From NCBI RefSeq assembly GCF_048544455.1, contig NC_133537.1:13763541-13827540 (forward strand): a stretch of DNA of 64,000 nt, given 5' to 3'. Positions 35,152 through 48,177 of the stretch are shown in pieces; position 1 is the stretch's first letter; each line of letters begins with the position of its first letter. Made by a program: the position numbers and the translations under genes. Under the pieces are notes generated by a model. The model did no database searches and was not told where the DNA came from. It saw nothing but the letters and a program-made list of their open reading frames with translations. The DNA comes from Silene latifolia. Taxonomy: Eukaryota > Streptophyta > Magnoliopsida > Caryophyllales > Caryophyllaceae.

Positions 35152-36561
35152 CTATAAAGTATATTTTAATTTGTTATGTTGTTGGTTTTTATGAATTGTA
35201 TGCTTTATATTTAAATTAATGTTTTTTGTTTGGTGCTTAAATGATTTATATGTGACAATGTTATGTTTCGTTTGTTAAGTTTTTGTCATGCTAATGTTTT
35301 ATCTTTTGGTCAATATAATCTATTTTTATTATATAAACTTTAAAGTATCATGAAATATATGTGAATGCAGTTAAGCAAAACATCACGTGGGTAGTTTGAA
35401 GAGAGAAAAAAAATACAAAAGACACAAAAATGAGGTAAAAAAAAATGTAAGATATAAACTGATAAGTTATGGATTTATTGTTTATTAGTAGACAGATTCA
35501 AATAAAAGAGCACATATTTTGTGTCAAATGTCAATGGGTTGAAAAGTTTTTAGAACAAATTTTAGATAACAATTTTGTTCAAATAACGATAATTGATTTC
35601 ATAGTCTCATATTTGTTTTCGTAAATGACACAAAAAAAATTGTCAGTAAATTAGAGTGGGGTATTGAAGAAGAGTATCCCTTATTGACAGTAAATACGAT
35701 TTTATTTGGGGTATTGAAAACAAGTTAATAGGTAAACGACAGACCCCTATAAGATCCGACTCGTTGTTGACCCACCCTGATGCCGGTTCCGGGTAGACCC
35801 CTATAAGGCCTGACCAAGCCTGTTTCTTGCACCGGGCCAGTTTCGGGCTCCACCTAGCTAAGATTAGCACGACTCCGATTCAGTCTGACCAGAATGTCTG
35901 ACCACCCCTAATACACCAAAAAAGAATAATTTGTGTTGTATCATTGTGTGATTGTCATTACTAATTCAACAACAATTGAACTCATATCTATATCTGTGGG
36001 GAAGCAAATGCTTGCGCTGCTTGATTTGCGAATCGTAGGGTGATCTTGTCGCAACAACTGGTCATTTAGGAACCTGGAGATACACTGAACCACCCATTTT
36101 GGTTGATGTAATAGGATGCAGGAGGCGTATCGTGGCCTAGGATCGTTCTTTTTTAATGCTTTTTAATTTTTGTGTGTTAACTTCCATTCTCGTTTTTTTT
36201 GGTTAATTCCGCTTGTTGTTAACAAAAGAAAAAAAAATCATAAGACCCTCATCTAATCACACTTTCTCTTTCCAACATCTACTAAACTCAATTAATTAAA
36301 CCCCCGCGTAATCTCCTAAATCATCAATTAATTAAATCTCTAATCTCATCAATCAATCTCTTTCAGATCCACTACTTGCCCTCACTCTCACCCAAGTTGT
36401 GATTAGATTTATACCAATTAATTTCTCAATCATTTTCTTTAGCTCAACCACAAATCCCCAAGAAAAGACCCATCTTTGTGACTGATTTACCCGGATAAAA
36501 TTATTTCATAGAACCCTAAATTACATCAATTTTAAGTTGTTAATTTTGTTTAATTTTAGGG
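35152..36561. other. Upstream region of the Rab5IP-like gene
   Basis: No gene or repeat end is recognised up to about 36200. Bases 36230-36561 are pyrimidine-rich with CATCAATC and CTCTTTC steps, like a plant 5' untranslated leader. The TTTTAG just before the ATG at 36562 could be an acceptor of a leader intron, but no donor is assigned. Confidence 0.4.
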
Positions 36562-38638
36562 ATGAAAGATAAGAAGCCAAAGAAATTGCAACAACAACAG
36601 CAACTTCAGAATGGTCATTCTGCTCCTTTTAAATTGGGCAATTTGTTTGATCCCGATGCTTCTTGGGATAAGGTTCGGATCCCCTAGAGTTATTTTTTCG
36701 TCGAGCTGACTGATTTTTTCGTTGTTACTTAAAAGCGGTCTTACATAAGAGTTTGTGTAAAGCGGGTTTTTGATAACCGCTTTTTAAGTTTTTGTACCCA
36801 CATTTGTTGGTTTTGGATCCGTTTTACTCTATGTTAGTTTTTTGGGAAGTTACATAATTTTGTAGAATGAATTAGAATTGTAGAGATGGGTTAATATTTA
36901 ATTGCAATTAGAATCTGGGTTTGATTTGGTTTCGTGATTGTTGATTGATGGAAGATGTTAATAGTGGTAGGTGATTAAGAAGATTGGATCATCTGCTATT
37001 TTGTTGACTGTAGATAACCTAAAATCGTCTGTAATGGCAATAGTTAGTCTTGTCTGAGACGGTTTTATGTTAAATTTATCGCTAGATCGTTTCAGATGAG
37101 AATGTGGATTAATTGGAGCTTAGTATTATTAGTCGGAGTTACTCCATTATTTATTGAAGCCATCTGCTATTAGTATCCCACAAAAAATTGCACACTTACC
37201 CATTGATGTGTTATTGGTTATAGGGAATGAAGGAGGGTTTTTAGTTTGAGTCAGAGGTAATTCACATAGGAGTAATGTTTGCTCTATCGTTTGGGTCCAG
37301 GATCAACTAGGAGACGTTCTACATTGGATGCGACAACTGGTGGCGATTGTTTGTGGATTAACCTGGGGTGCAATTCCTTTGGTTGGAGGTTTTTGGCTCA
37401 TGCTGTAAGTTGATTCAGCTTATCAGTTTCCTTGATGGATCATAACTTGGTTTTTATGCCTTCATGTAATCATTTACTCTGCACCGAAAAGGCGAAAACT
37501 GTGGAATATGATGCTTTAGATATTGTTTTTATACCATGTTTAGCAATTCTTTGTTTCTTGAGATTGCTTTTATACCATGAAGTGAAAAATGTCACTTTTC
37601 CTTCTATTCGACATATGATGAAATAGAGACTTGCTTTTGTCACTGTTCTTTCTATTTGACGTATGACGAGTTAAAGATTAGCTTTGATGTGTGCTGCAGT
37701 GCTGCTATGTCTTGAGCTGTAGTCTCATCTGATGAATGTGGTTGTTTCCATTTCTGATTTAGCTAAAGGCTCACTGTTCTTTCTTTGGTCCGCGATCAGT
37801 TTGGACTTATGCTAAATTGCTCACTAATCTCATCGTGCTTAGTTTCATAGTGAAGCACTCCTGAGTCCCGACATTTACTCGGATCTTCTCCGTTTGACTT
37901 TGAACCAAAGTTGTTGGAGATGAAAAACATGTGAGAGAAGAAAGAGGCCCATACTCACATTAGAGTCTTTTTTTTGTGTGCGTAGTATCTTACCCTAAAT
38001 GGAAATGTAATGAATTGGTTTAAATGTCCGAGAATGGGAGTCCTGGACTCCTTGAGGCGTGCATAACGTTGTACTCCCTCTATCCCGGTCATTTGTTGTC
38101 CTTTTCCATATTGGGGTGTCTCAGTGAGTTGTTGTCCTTTCTATTTTAAGAATGATATTGATGAGCAATTTGATCATTCACACTCAATTTGTTCCACCTG
38201 TCATTTAGTAATTGGCCCTTTCCTCTTTCCTTGGCCTTTGTGCCAAAACCAAAAGACAACAAATGACCTGGACGAAGAGAGTATTTGTATAAGTCTTGTG
38301 ATTGAGTAATGATTGGTTTCTTGTCGTTTGATGGATTGTGAATACAGTTACTTGGGACTTTCATCAGCCATCGCTTACGCTTACTATGCATTGATACTCA
38401 AAGTTGATGAGGAAGAATACGGTGGTCATGGAGCTCTCCTCCAAGAGGGGCTTTTTGCCTCCATCACACTCTTTTTGGTATTACCCTTTGTTATATTTAT
38501 CGTCACACTTTATCTCTAGGATTTCACATATGGTTCCGTCCTGAATACATGATTGACGAAGTGTTACTGAAACCATCGTCTTGTCACCCCCTATTACAGC
38601 TTTCGTGGATTCTAGTATACAGCGTGGCTCACTTTTGA
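36562..38638 (+). CDS. Rab5-interacting / EMC6-like small membrane protein (complete, 4 exons)
   Basis: The 127-aa protein of the Rab5IP/EMC6 family (PF07019) is a small integral membrane protein; animal relatives (RAB5IF) work in membrane-protein insertion and respirasome assembly, and the plant role is little known. Exons: 36562-36672, 37301-37404, 38348-38477, 38600-38638. All have GT/AG borders and keep phase. The cytosolic N terminus is Lys/Gln-rich (KKPKKLQQQQQ), followed by LFDPDASWDK. DQLGDVLHWMRQLVAIVCGL opens the conserved core. Three hydrophobic segments lie at about residues 50-72, 73-89 and 106-126. It ends WILVYSVAHF. Intron 2 contains a Stowaway MITE. I recall Arabidopsis AT5G59410 (this family) lying next to the ORP3 gene AT5G59420, which would make this pair conserved microsynteny. 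No defect is seen. Confidence 0.92.
38074..38281. mobile_element. Stowaway MITE in intron 2 of the Rab5IP-like gene
   Basis: CTCCCTCTATCCCGGTCATT and its inverse, which ends GACGAAGAGAG, are flanked by TA on both sides. The interior matches the copies at 23615 and 58488. Confidence 0.87.
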
Positions 38639-39423
38639 TTGGCTGGATAGCAGCAACAAGTTACAAATCTTCCACATTGATAGCACGACAATTCAGTGAA
38701 CTAAGCATCAGATATTACTCGTTACCGGTTTGCCACAAACATACTGAAGAGACTGTGAAGAGTTAGACGATTCTTTACCAAATGTATTTGTTTAACAATT
38801 TATTTTGGTAGCTGTTACAGTGTTGAAACAAACTGCAGCTTCTTGAGTTATGGAATGCTCCGTAGTTGCTTGTTTTGACTTTGCTTATTCATGAATGTTT
38901 TGGTGGGTTAACTCTTGCATATTTCCTTCAAATCTAAGTAATCTGGTACAGTTTCGAGTACTGGCCCAGTGGCCCTTGGGATCGATCCTAGAATGAAGCA
39001 CTGGAGAACACTTTTGTCTCTCGGATTGGACACAAAAAAAATTATAAGGAAAATGAAAGGGCGTCATCGGTGTCACTCAATTTGGACGCCACTCTCTCAC
39101 ATGGGGTGAGTGGGGACTCCTTCAATTAAGAATGCATGTGAGAAGGTGACACCCAATTTGGACGTTACCCGGTGACACCCTATCACTGTCCAAATTATAA
39201 AGCAAACAAGTCCAGTATTTTTTTTTTGTTTTTTTGTTTTTTTGACAGAGAAAAAGGACAGCTAACCACATCCCAAACGTTACCTAACAAGCTACTTGAC
39301 TGAGTAACACTAGAAACCCGATTAGCAAATCTAGTGCTATAAAGCCAAACTAGTGTTCCTTCTTCATGCAGATTTGTGCCAATTAAGTCAATTTCCAATT
39401 TTTTTGTGAATCACAAAAAGATA
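38639..39423. other. 3' flank of the Rab5IP-like gene
   Basis: Contains the 3' untranslated region. GGTGTCACTCAATTTGGACG (about 39070) and GGTGACACCCAATTTGGACG (about 39148) form a short imperfect direct repeat around an inverted CTCACATG/CATGTGAG pair. T-rich at 39218-39242. No gene. Confidence 0.45.
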
Positions 39424-39513
39424 CTCCTTTCGTCCGAGTTATTTGTTTACGTTTTTTTTATTATTTGTAATGAGAAATTTGAGCAAATGAACATATGATT
39501 AAGATAAAGGGAG
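39424..39513. mobile_element. Small Stowaway-like MITE
   Basis: CTCCTTTCGTCCGAGTTATT and its weak inverse, ending AAAGGGAG, are flanked by TA. Only 90 bp, and decayed. Confidence 0.6.
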
Positions 39514-39693
39514 TATTGTATTTTGTATATAACTCTAAATGTCAACTCTTATCCCCTAAAAAAGTCCCGTACACCGTATAAGAAAACTACATAAATGAAT
39601 ATATTCCGTAATTGAACAATTTATTTTTATAAACGTAACAATTTGCATAGATAATATGACAACTTATCTGAAAAGTGCCCCCTTTTGTATCAA

Positions 39694-39722
39694 CTAGTCT
39701 TTAAACCCGTGCACTGCACGGG
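39694..39722 (-). mobile_element. Helitron 3' terminus
   Basis: Read on the minus strand this is a perfect 7-bp stem CCCGTGC-AGT-GCACGGG (39722-39706), an AT-rich gap of eight bases, then CTAG followed by T. That is the Helitron 3' signature. The element body would run to the right. A possible 5' TC end is at 47334. Confidence 0.7.
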
Positions 39723-41198
39723 TGGTAATAAAAAGTGGGATTAAAAGTATAACTTACATATTTTTTTATTTATTAAATTAATAAAGTTTATATTTTTAAA
39801 ATTATTATCAGATTACTCTGACATGTTTTTTTTATCTAGACCTTTTAAATTATGAAAGACGAAATCTAAAAAGTGTATATAAGATCATCGTAGATATCGT
39901 AACGTGTTTATTTACACAGTATACATTTAATTTTACTCACTGGAGTATATATATTTTGACCAAATTACCCCTTTCCTTTGTTCTCCTCGATCACAATTCT
40001 CTACCTTCTCTCATTTCCTCTCTCACCCACTACTATCGCCTGAAAGTTTGAAATCAGCATTGGCCATCACTGGTCGACTACCTCGAGACCCCACTTAATC
40101 CTCAACCGCCCAATACCTCTATTCCACTTAGCCTTGGCAAACAGATCAGGCCGTGTCGTGTTCGTGTCAACTTTAAACGTGTCACCACTACCCCAACTCT
40201 AACTCAACCCAATTACAAAAATGGGTCACTTGTCCCAACCCATTTAATTTTTCTATAACCCAACATGACCTGTTTATCCCATTTATCTTTTATCCAGTCA
40301 TGTTTAACTCATTTATCTTTTAGCGGACATTTTTAACCCACTTAACCTGTTTAACCAATAAACTAAAACTTTATAAAGCCTATTCCCAAAAATGATGAAT
40401 AAAAATACTTATTTTTAAGTTGTTTGGGTTGATTATTGATTCAACGCAAATATATGATGATATATGATAAAAGAAGTATTCTATACAAATTTGAAGTTAT
40501 AAATGTTATTAAAATGTTAATGTTCATATATTTAGGTGTGAAATAATGATATGCTTAAAATATATACAGAGTAACAATTCAAATTGACCAAACTTAAATG
40601 TAACTGGTAAAATCTCTATATATGCTAAAAACATATATTTTTTGGGTTTTAATAACTAACTTTTTTTTTTCACCAAAAAAAAAAAATAACTATATTTTTT
40701 ATGTCAAGTAATAACCCTTTTTTTGCCTAGTATTCCACTTATCAGTCATAAACCTTTTTTTCCCATTACCTCGAATTATTTGCGTCGTTTATATTTTGAC
40801 ACAAGTAACAAACTTGTATTCGAAATAAAATTAATTAGTTTCTTTTTTCTATTGGTCAGTTGGTTATTATGATTCATTGATCCCCGAACCATTTTATGTC
40901 ATTTATCCTCACAAAACTTTAATTAACTATTTTTCCATTCTTTTATATAATAGTTTCATGATTAATAAGTGACAAAATGATATTCTCTTAATGTTCAAGC
41001 TCCGTAAGCTACGAAAATGACTCATTTTTTGCTATATGTTTGTATTGGTTATACTTTTGAGTTATTACTCCTCCACTTCCTCTGGAGTAATATTTTATCG
41101 TAATATCAATTTAACAATTAACATTTTTTCTTTTCATATTTCGAACTAATTTTGAATTGACTGGCCAAAACGTGACTTGATCTGACCCTTTTTTATTA
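39723..41198. other. AT-rich DNA, likely Helitron body
   Basis: No ORF of note. The text has AACCCATTTAAC-type steps and long T-runs. It probably belongs to the Helitron that ends at 39694, which is an inference from position. Confidence 0.35.
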
Positions 41199-42420
41199 GG
41201 GTTATTTAATAAGAATACTCCAACCTATTGGAGTACTTCTCAAAATACTACAAAGTCTATTTTAACTGTCAATATACCCAACTTTTACCTCTTTTCTCTT
41301 TTAATAGAATTGGTCATTCGTCAACCTATAATAACAGGTAAAAGATAGATCTTCATCTTCTTCCTCCTCCCTTTCATGTTAAACTGCAGATTTTTTTTGT
41401 ACAACTATTCCCCTCTTTTTTTCTCTCACTTATTGTTGGCTACACACAAGCCCACCTCACCTGTAGTATCTATCTATATCTATAAAAAGAATTAGTCTTT
41501 TTTATTCATACTTGTAAAACTTCTTTCGACTTCATCGCCCAACAAACCCAAACACCCAAATTAAATCACACTTTTTAACTTCAATTTAATCAATTCTACA
41601 CAATACTCATTTATTCAATCATCTTTTTCATTCATAAATTACATAAATGGTGGGATTTTTATGGGTTTTTGAACCGAATAAAAAGTGGTAGATTTTTATG
41701 GTATTTACTACAGTACAATACCAAAGTTAAAAACCCCTCTTCAAAAAAGATTGGTAACATACCCTTTGAACATAGGAATGAGGCATCAATGACCGTATAA
41801 GAGCATGATAATTATTCGTCTGTTTCGCCGATTTCGATTCACAGCTATGTGAGTCAAAGTTGGTGGTGGTGTTCACTGAGATTATTATTATTATTTCATG
41901 GAGATAAAGATTCATAGCTCCATTTTGGGTCTTAATTTATCTCATAAATTAAGGCTTTTTGGATGTTGGGATTATTAGTATCTAAGTAAAATGATACTCC
42001 TTATGAAGGAAATATTTCAGATCTAGAACAATTAAAGTTATTTGGGTATTTCGTTTTAGGATTAATTACTTGATTTTAGAGACGGTCTGAATATTTTTGA
42101 TGATTTGCTTAGTTTTAGTCTTAATTACTTTGTCTAGTTTTAGGATTAATTACTTTGTCTAGATGATTTTATATGTTTTGGAGAAGATAAGTGGAGAAGA
42201 CGAGAACATCAATGGCGTTTCGGAGAACATCAATGGCGTTATGGTGTTTTGGAGAAGAAAGAGGTTAAAAAGAGGAAGCAACTTGTTTAGTAGGTAGCCC
42301 TTCCACCCGTTTCAATAAAAGAGAAGGCGTGTAATAGTTGGGTATATTGGTAGTTAAAATATAGTTCATATTATTTTAAGAAGCACTCCAATAGTATGAA
42401 GTATTCCCATTAAATAACCC
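41199..42420. mobile_element. Non-autonomous Mutator-like element with 9-bp duplication
   Basis: The ends GGGTTATTTAAT and ATTAAATAACCC are inverse, and pairing continues for about 85 bp (for example CAATATACCCAAC at the inner end). The 9-bp TTTTTATTA flanks both sides (41190-41198 and 42421-42429), the length diagnostic of MULEs. The 1222-bp element has no transposase. Its interior shows no recognised captured gene; a 62-codon minus frame at 41727-41915 is unsupported. Confidence 0.85.
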
Positions 42421-42429
42421 TTTTTATTA

Positions 42430-44399
42430 AGGTATAACCCGTAAATATTCACTCGTAGCCCATAACACGAACAACCTAAACTCAAATGATTCAGCGATTT
42501 AGAGCCAACCGACACAACTGTCATCGAGTCAAAAAAAAAATTGTGTTCAAGATATTAAAATAAAAAACATATTGTTTGTGATGTTCTTAACGAATTTTAA
42601 GTCATGAATGTTACAAAGTATTGAATTATTGTTAGTTTATATATATTAAGTGGCAAAAAATGATATGATTAAATATGAATTTAAAATACGACATGAACTT
42701 AAGACAAAAGCGTCATAAAATGTTTTAAACTTGTTGTGTACTAATCGTGACACGATCCATATAACCCGAACTCGTGGTGATCGACATGTTTATTTTTAAG
42801 TTTATTTTGTAAGTTTAATTCAATTATTAATCATGTATATTCTAATTACTAAATGAATATACGATATATAAATTGCGGAAGCGATAAATAAAGATCGAGA
42901 ATTAAACCTCCAGCCATTGCTTATCGGTATTCCTGAACAGCTTTTAAAACCCGAATAAAGAAATAAACCCGTTTCCGTCTTTCCGATATAAACCCTTGCT
43001 GCTGTAAAACCCGTCTGCTTAGTGTGCCTTTTTCGATTTCGGTTCCGAACCCTCCTTCTCACTGATTTAGATGGTGTATATTTTCTTAAGGGAGAGTAGG
43101 TTTGATGACCTTATTAATCAGAAATTGTGTTGCATTTATACTAATCTTGCCATCAAAGATCAGTTAGAAACATAGAGAAATGGGTGAGTGGTTGACTGAA
43201 GAAGTGGGAGACAAAATAGGGCAGTTTGAGTCCATATTTTGACTGCCAAAATAATGGGCCACAACTTTAGTATTTTCAGTAACTGAAAAAATCCAACACA
43301 TTTATTGTAAATATCTATTTATAAATTGGATTAAAGAGTTTTTCAACTTAAGAAATATCTTTAGCTATCTATTACAGTAACTCTAATTATAAAGTGTGAT
43401 GAATAGTACCCCCAACCCCAACCCCAACCCCCAAATGATTCAGTGATTATCCTGGGAACAATTTAAACAAACCATGCACGTCAAACACTATCTATTACGG
43501 TAAAAGTTTGATTTCGTTAATGTATTCAAAAGATAGCAGTAACTATAACGAAATGTGCCAATTTGTGAATAAAACAAATAAAAGAAATTGTAAAGTAAAT
43601 TCATATTTAGATTCTTAACAACTAAAAAATAAGAGATCTTAAAAATGTTCATACCAAAAACTTTTAAAAACGATAACGATAACAAAGGTCGTATAGTGAT
43701 TGATGATTTGATGGTGATAACTGATAAGCGAAGAAACTAAGGTTTCTGCATATCCGAATTGAACGAAGAAAAGATATTGGTGGATTGCTTGTATCTACTC
43801 GTTACTCGTCCACGACGCATTTAATAATCCCCTCATCATAAAACATCTTATAACTTTACAATGTATAATTATAAATTACATGGAGTATCAAATATCATGA
43901 TTTGAAATATATATGCTAAATTAAGAAATAATTGTGATTATGCATGATTATTTGATGGGACATTAAGGTGGATTGTTATGGTTAACCATAATCATTTCCG
44001 TTTGGGGAGGAGATTTTACCCAGAATGATATCCAATTAAGAAATAATTGTGATTATGCATGATTATTTAATCTTTTTTTTTTTTTTTTTTTTTTTTGAGG
44101 ATTTTATACTTTTCGTACTTAAAATAGATTTAGATTTAAAATTTATGTCTTTTTGGAAAAATCAACCGTGGATTAGTGGTAATCTTTTTTTCTGTTTCAA
44201 TTGATATGATTGCCATTTTTAAGTCAATCAAACTAATAAATACTAATTGTAATATTTTATTTAATATTAAATTAATTATTCAGCCTTCTTCCTAGCCATG
44301 ACACGTGGCACTCAAATAAGCAACTGGTTTTTGCTTTAATATAGTATATGATATGGCTATCGAGAGTAATGTGCAATCGTGTGCACACAAAAATGGTCT
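42430..44399. other. Unassigned intergenic DNA
   Basis: No gene is recognised. A CCCCAA-rich patch lies at 43412-43433. AAGAAATAATTGTGATTATG is repeated at about 43922 and 44037, 115 bp apart. A T-run is at 44072-44096. Short minus frames (42820-43062, 43488-43685) have no family features. Confidence 0.4.
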
Positions 44400-46998
44400 T
44401 GTTAGGCCCAAATTTTGGATATGGGCTGATCCAGGGAAGCAGGCCAGGAAGCGGGATAGTCAGGAGCCAGAGTAAGAGCGGCGTGCATTGAAGACGTGGG
44501 CCCGGATTCGGTGATTTACCTATATGAGAATAATATAAGGAAATCCTATTACTTACCATATTCCGAGGAAGGAAAGTCCTACCTCGTGCCAGATTAGGAA
44601 TACTTGGTGAAGAAGAAAGGAACCCTAGACCGAGGAGCTCCACTATATAAGGGGCATCAATGCAAGGCAAAGAGGATCATCAAGAAATACATAAGAAAAA
44701 CCCTAGCCTCCATAATATAGCATAATCGTCCACATTGTACTTCCGATCGAATTATAGTGCAAATCTTGGTGGGATTCCGTCTCCCCCCGCGGTTGTTTCC
44801 CATATCGGGTTTTTCGCGTAACCAAAATTGCTTGTGTTATTCGTTTACCTTCGCGTACAATCTAACATACATACAGAAACACAATAATCAACCAACTGTA
44901 AAATCGATCTAACGCTAAGACCGCTTTGACCCTAAATTGGTAGAAATTTACCAAAACAGCTTGGCGTCCACCGTGGGGCCTAATGGTCGTCTCCGTTAGT
45001 CGGTATACAGAACAAAGCAGCATGTCAGGACAACCAGAAGCAAATCCAGGTAGGACAGACGACGTCCTAACAACACGGGCACCGCCTCCCTCCACAACGA
45101 CAACACGCGCAACCTCAACTCAGCCAGCCAGCGCTACACAGGTACCGGCTATTAAACAGAGCCAAAGCAACCAGAAAGAGCACAGACCAGAGACTCGGGT
45201 GTCGGCCAGGGTAGACAGGGGACGGGACAACCAGAGAAAGGAGGGCAGCCCAGACAACAGGCCCTAACCCCACCAAGTCATATACCAGTATCATGATAAG
45301 CGGACTAGATACCCTAGCAAGGACCATTCGAACCATGCAAAGCGAGAATAGGAGCATGAGATCCCAGATGGAAGAGGATAACAATCTCCTCCAGGCCCAG
45401 ATCAACGAGTTGCGACACCAAACTCCCAGTCCGGCGACCTGGATGCGGGAAGCCAGATCCGGAGCGGTACCAAAGGAAGACAGAGAGCGGAGGCAGATGC
45501 GCATACTACCACATGACGTGGTAACCCGGTTATACATGGAAACAACACCATAGCCGAGAAGAGGCCTGATTCCAGTAGGGTTGGGGGCACTAACACCAGA
45601 TGATGAACCAGCACGCCAGGAACCAACACCCATGTCAGGTACTCTACCTCCAAATAATTTGATGCGTTCTGACAACCTCTCTGGCGCAGGTATAGGAGAG
45701 CATCAGCAAGGCAGGTTGACATTTGCAGCCCCGCTAGCCAGAGAACCAGTCCCGAACAGATCAGAATATGCGTGGACGAGTGGCTCGGGTCCAGCAGCAT
45801 CGCAGATGCACCAGCCGGCAGCAACAGGACAACATAATTTTGCAGGAGCTATGGACCTTTAACCGCAGGTGCATCAGTAACTCACCGGAAGGGAGGCGTA
45901 TATAGAGCAGCAGTACCAGGAACTACGTAGCCTTCTCCGGAGAGTCCCAGGAATGCCACTACCCATGGAGATGGCAACGCCAGAAAGCTACGCTGATTCG
46001 CCCTTCACCGACGCTATAGTTCTCGTCGCTTTGCCAAAAGGATTCAATGTCCCAACGATGACTCTCTTTGATGGGACCACAGACCCCTGTGATCACATTA
46101 GCCAGTATAAGTAGAATATGATGGTGACTACAGCAGCGGGAGCCTCGAAAGAGGCGTGTATGTGCAAGGGATTCAGATCAACCTTATCGCGGGCAGCACT
46201 GCAATGGTTTGTTAGTCTACCCAACGGATCCATATCCTCATTTGCTGACCTAGTTAACGCCTTCAACCAACAATTTGCCAGTAGCCGCCGAACTCCAAAG
46301 CAGCCAAGTGATCTTTACAGGATTGTCCAAGAAATTGGGGAATCATTCAAGTACTACGTCACCAGGTTCAATACAGAAAAGGTTGTCATACGGGGTTGTG
46401 ACACATCTACGGCCATTAACGCCTTCAGGCAAGGCTTAGATAAGGATTCAGATCTCTACAAGGAGTTGACGATGCATCCCTTTGAGAGATTTGAGGAAGT
46501 TCAGCAGCGAGCTACAGTGGCATTAAGGTTGGAGGAGGATATACAGTCTAGAAAAGGAACGTCAACCTTCGATAAGGCGAGCAGAAAGATCCCAACAAAA
46601 AAGAAGGACGAGAGAGCCAGGCCGTACAGCAAACCAAACATCAGCAAGGTAGCAGAGAAGACCCAGCAAGTGGAGGATTCTCAATATCCTCCCAGATTAG
46701 CTGAGTATGGATTCAACACAGGAATGAAAGGTTTGTTGAAAGCACTAAAGGAGTTGGGTGACCAGGTAAGGTGGCCTAAGCCGCCTACGCAAAGCCGGCC
46801 TAATGACGACCGGGACAGCAGCAAGAGGTGTGAATGGCATGAGGATATCGGGCACCGGACAGAAGATTGTTTCAGGCTACGAAAGGAGGTAAAGTTTCAG
46901 GTACGAAGAGGAAATCTGGATCACCTGTTATCACGTGGGGGCAAGCAGGATAAGAGGGAAACAGCAAACCAGGTACTCCCTTCTGCTCCGCCCATATG
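44400..46998 (+). mobile_element. Truncated Ty3/gypsy element, 5' LTR and gag region
   Basis: A likely 5' LTR starts TGTTAGGCCC at 44400 and ends at CTAACA (44867) or, less likely, just before 44960. TTGGCGTCCACCGTGGGGC at about 44960 is the primer-site-like sequence of Tat/Ogre-type gypsy elements. The gag region follows to about 46995. The part at 46118-46980 is clearly a retrotransposon gag (PF03732-like), with ALQWFVSLPNGSISSFADL and a terminal CEWHEDIGHRTEDCFRL zinc-knuckle-like segment typical of the Tat lineage. Pol and the 3' LTR are absent and the sequence changes abruptly near 47000. It is a broken fossil: truncated, with a few breaks in gag. Age cannot be set from one LTR. Confidence 0.82.
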
Positions 46999-47523
46999 CA
47001 CAAAAATTATAATTCATGTCATCAAACAATTGTATATACTATATAGTATATAGGATATGAAAATTATTTAAAAAAACCACAAATTCTAAAATTAATTATG
47101 ATATATGGAGACCTTAAAATATAGAGAAGTTAAAAATAACAATAAAATATGGTGGTATAAATTTTATGTTAACAACATAAAATAAATTTTATATATTGGG
47201 CTATTTAGTTAGCGGGCCTATTTTTAAGGAATTCTAAAATCTATGTTAAATGTGGAGTGAAGTTTTGGAGGGAAAAAAAATATGTTATGATTATTATTTT
47301 ATTATTTATATAGATATAAATATAGATAGATAGATTTGAAAATAACATTCCCAAAAAAGATTGACCCGACCAAATCTTTACAAACCTGAATAATCGAACT
47401 CGAATTAATCCGACTCAAACCCGGCCCAATGTCCCTCTTCGCCTAGTTTAGTAGACAAGCTAGAGTTCAGCGTGATTTTTATGAGCCCGATTTTGATACT
47501 TGCTCAAGGTTTTTACTTCCTGG
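46999..47523. other. AT-rich DNA with possible Helitron 5' end
   Basis: On the minus strand, sequence from 47334 starts TCTATCTATCTATATTTATA, a form common at plant Helitron 5' ends, preceded by A. It could be the start of the Helitron whose 3' end is at 39694. Nothing else is recognised before the MULE at 47524. Confidence 0.3.
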
Positions 47524-47942
47524 CTGCTAAAGGTCGTCGACAAATTACTAAATATCGTCGACAATTTTAATGAACTTCCAAATTTGCCCCTCCCTCACAC
47601 TCCCTCTAATATTTTCCTTTTTATTCAAAAACTACCTATCACATTCCAAAATTTGAAAAAAAAAAACCGACTCAGATTTTGAAGAAAAAAAACCCGACAC
47701 AAACGTATCGACCGCATCAATTCCGTCACGAATTCAAACATTCAACAAGGTATGTGATTCGGGATTTAAAATTTTTTTGTAGTATTTTGCTTAGTTTGTA
47801 AATGTGTGACGGAATTAGGATAGATGCCAAATTAGTGACGGAATTAGGATAGATGCTTTGATTTCAATTGGATTTAGTCGTGTTACGCGAAAATCAAACG
47901 GAATAATCGAAACAATTAATCGGAAAAAAAAAAAAAAAAAAA

Positions 47943-48095
47943 AAGACGCAAATCTGGGCTGAGACGAAGGATTTCTTCGTCCCAGACCAGGCCCAGACGA
48001 AGGAATTGTTCGTCTCATATGGGCTTTGGACGAAGGATTCCTTCGTCTGGGCTTGGTGTTGGACGAAGGAATTCTTCGTCTCAGCCCAGATTTGC

Positions 48096-48100
<5 letters not shown>
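47943..48100. repeat. Left hairpin cluster of the MULE
   Basis: GACGAAGGA-N-TTCTTCGTC hairpins occur four times, enclosed by an outer perfect stem (ACGCAAATCTGGGCTGAGAC paired with GTCTCAGCCCAGATTTGCGT). An A-run precedes it and a T-run follows it, so the stem extends into A/T. Its counterpart lies at 55463-55680. Confidence 0.8.
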
Positions 48101-48131
<31 letters not shown>

Positions 48132-48145
48132 CTTTTGTTTTAGAA

Positions 48146-48177
<32 letters not shown>

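Noticed and set aside
44862-45824. Minus-strand frames of 77-186 codons
   Set aside because: They are shadows opposite the gag region of the gypsy fragment, with no known domain.
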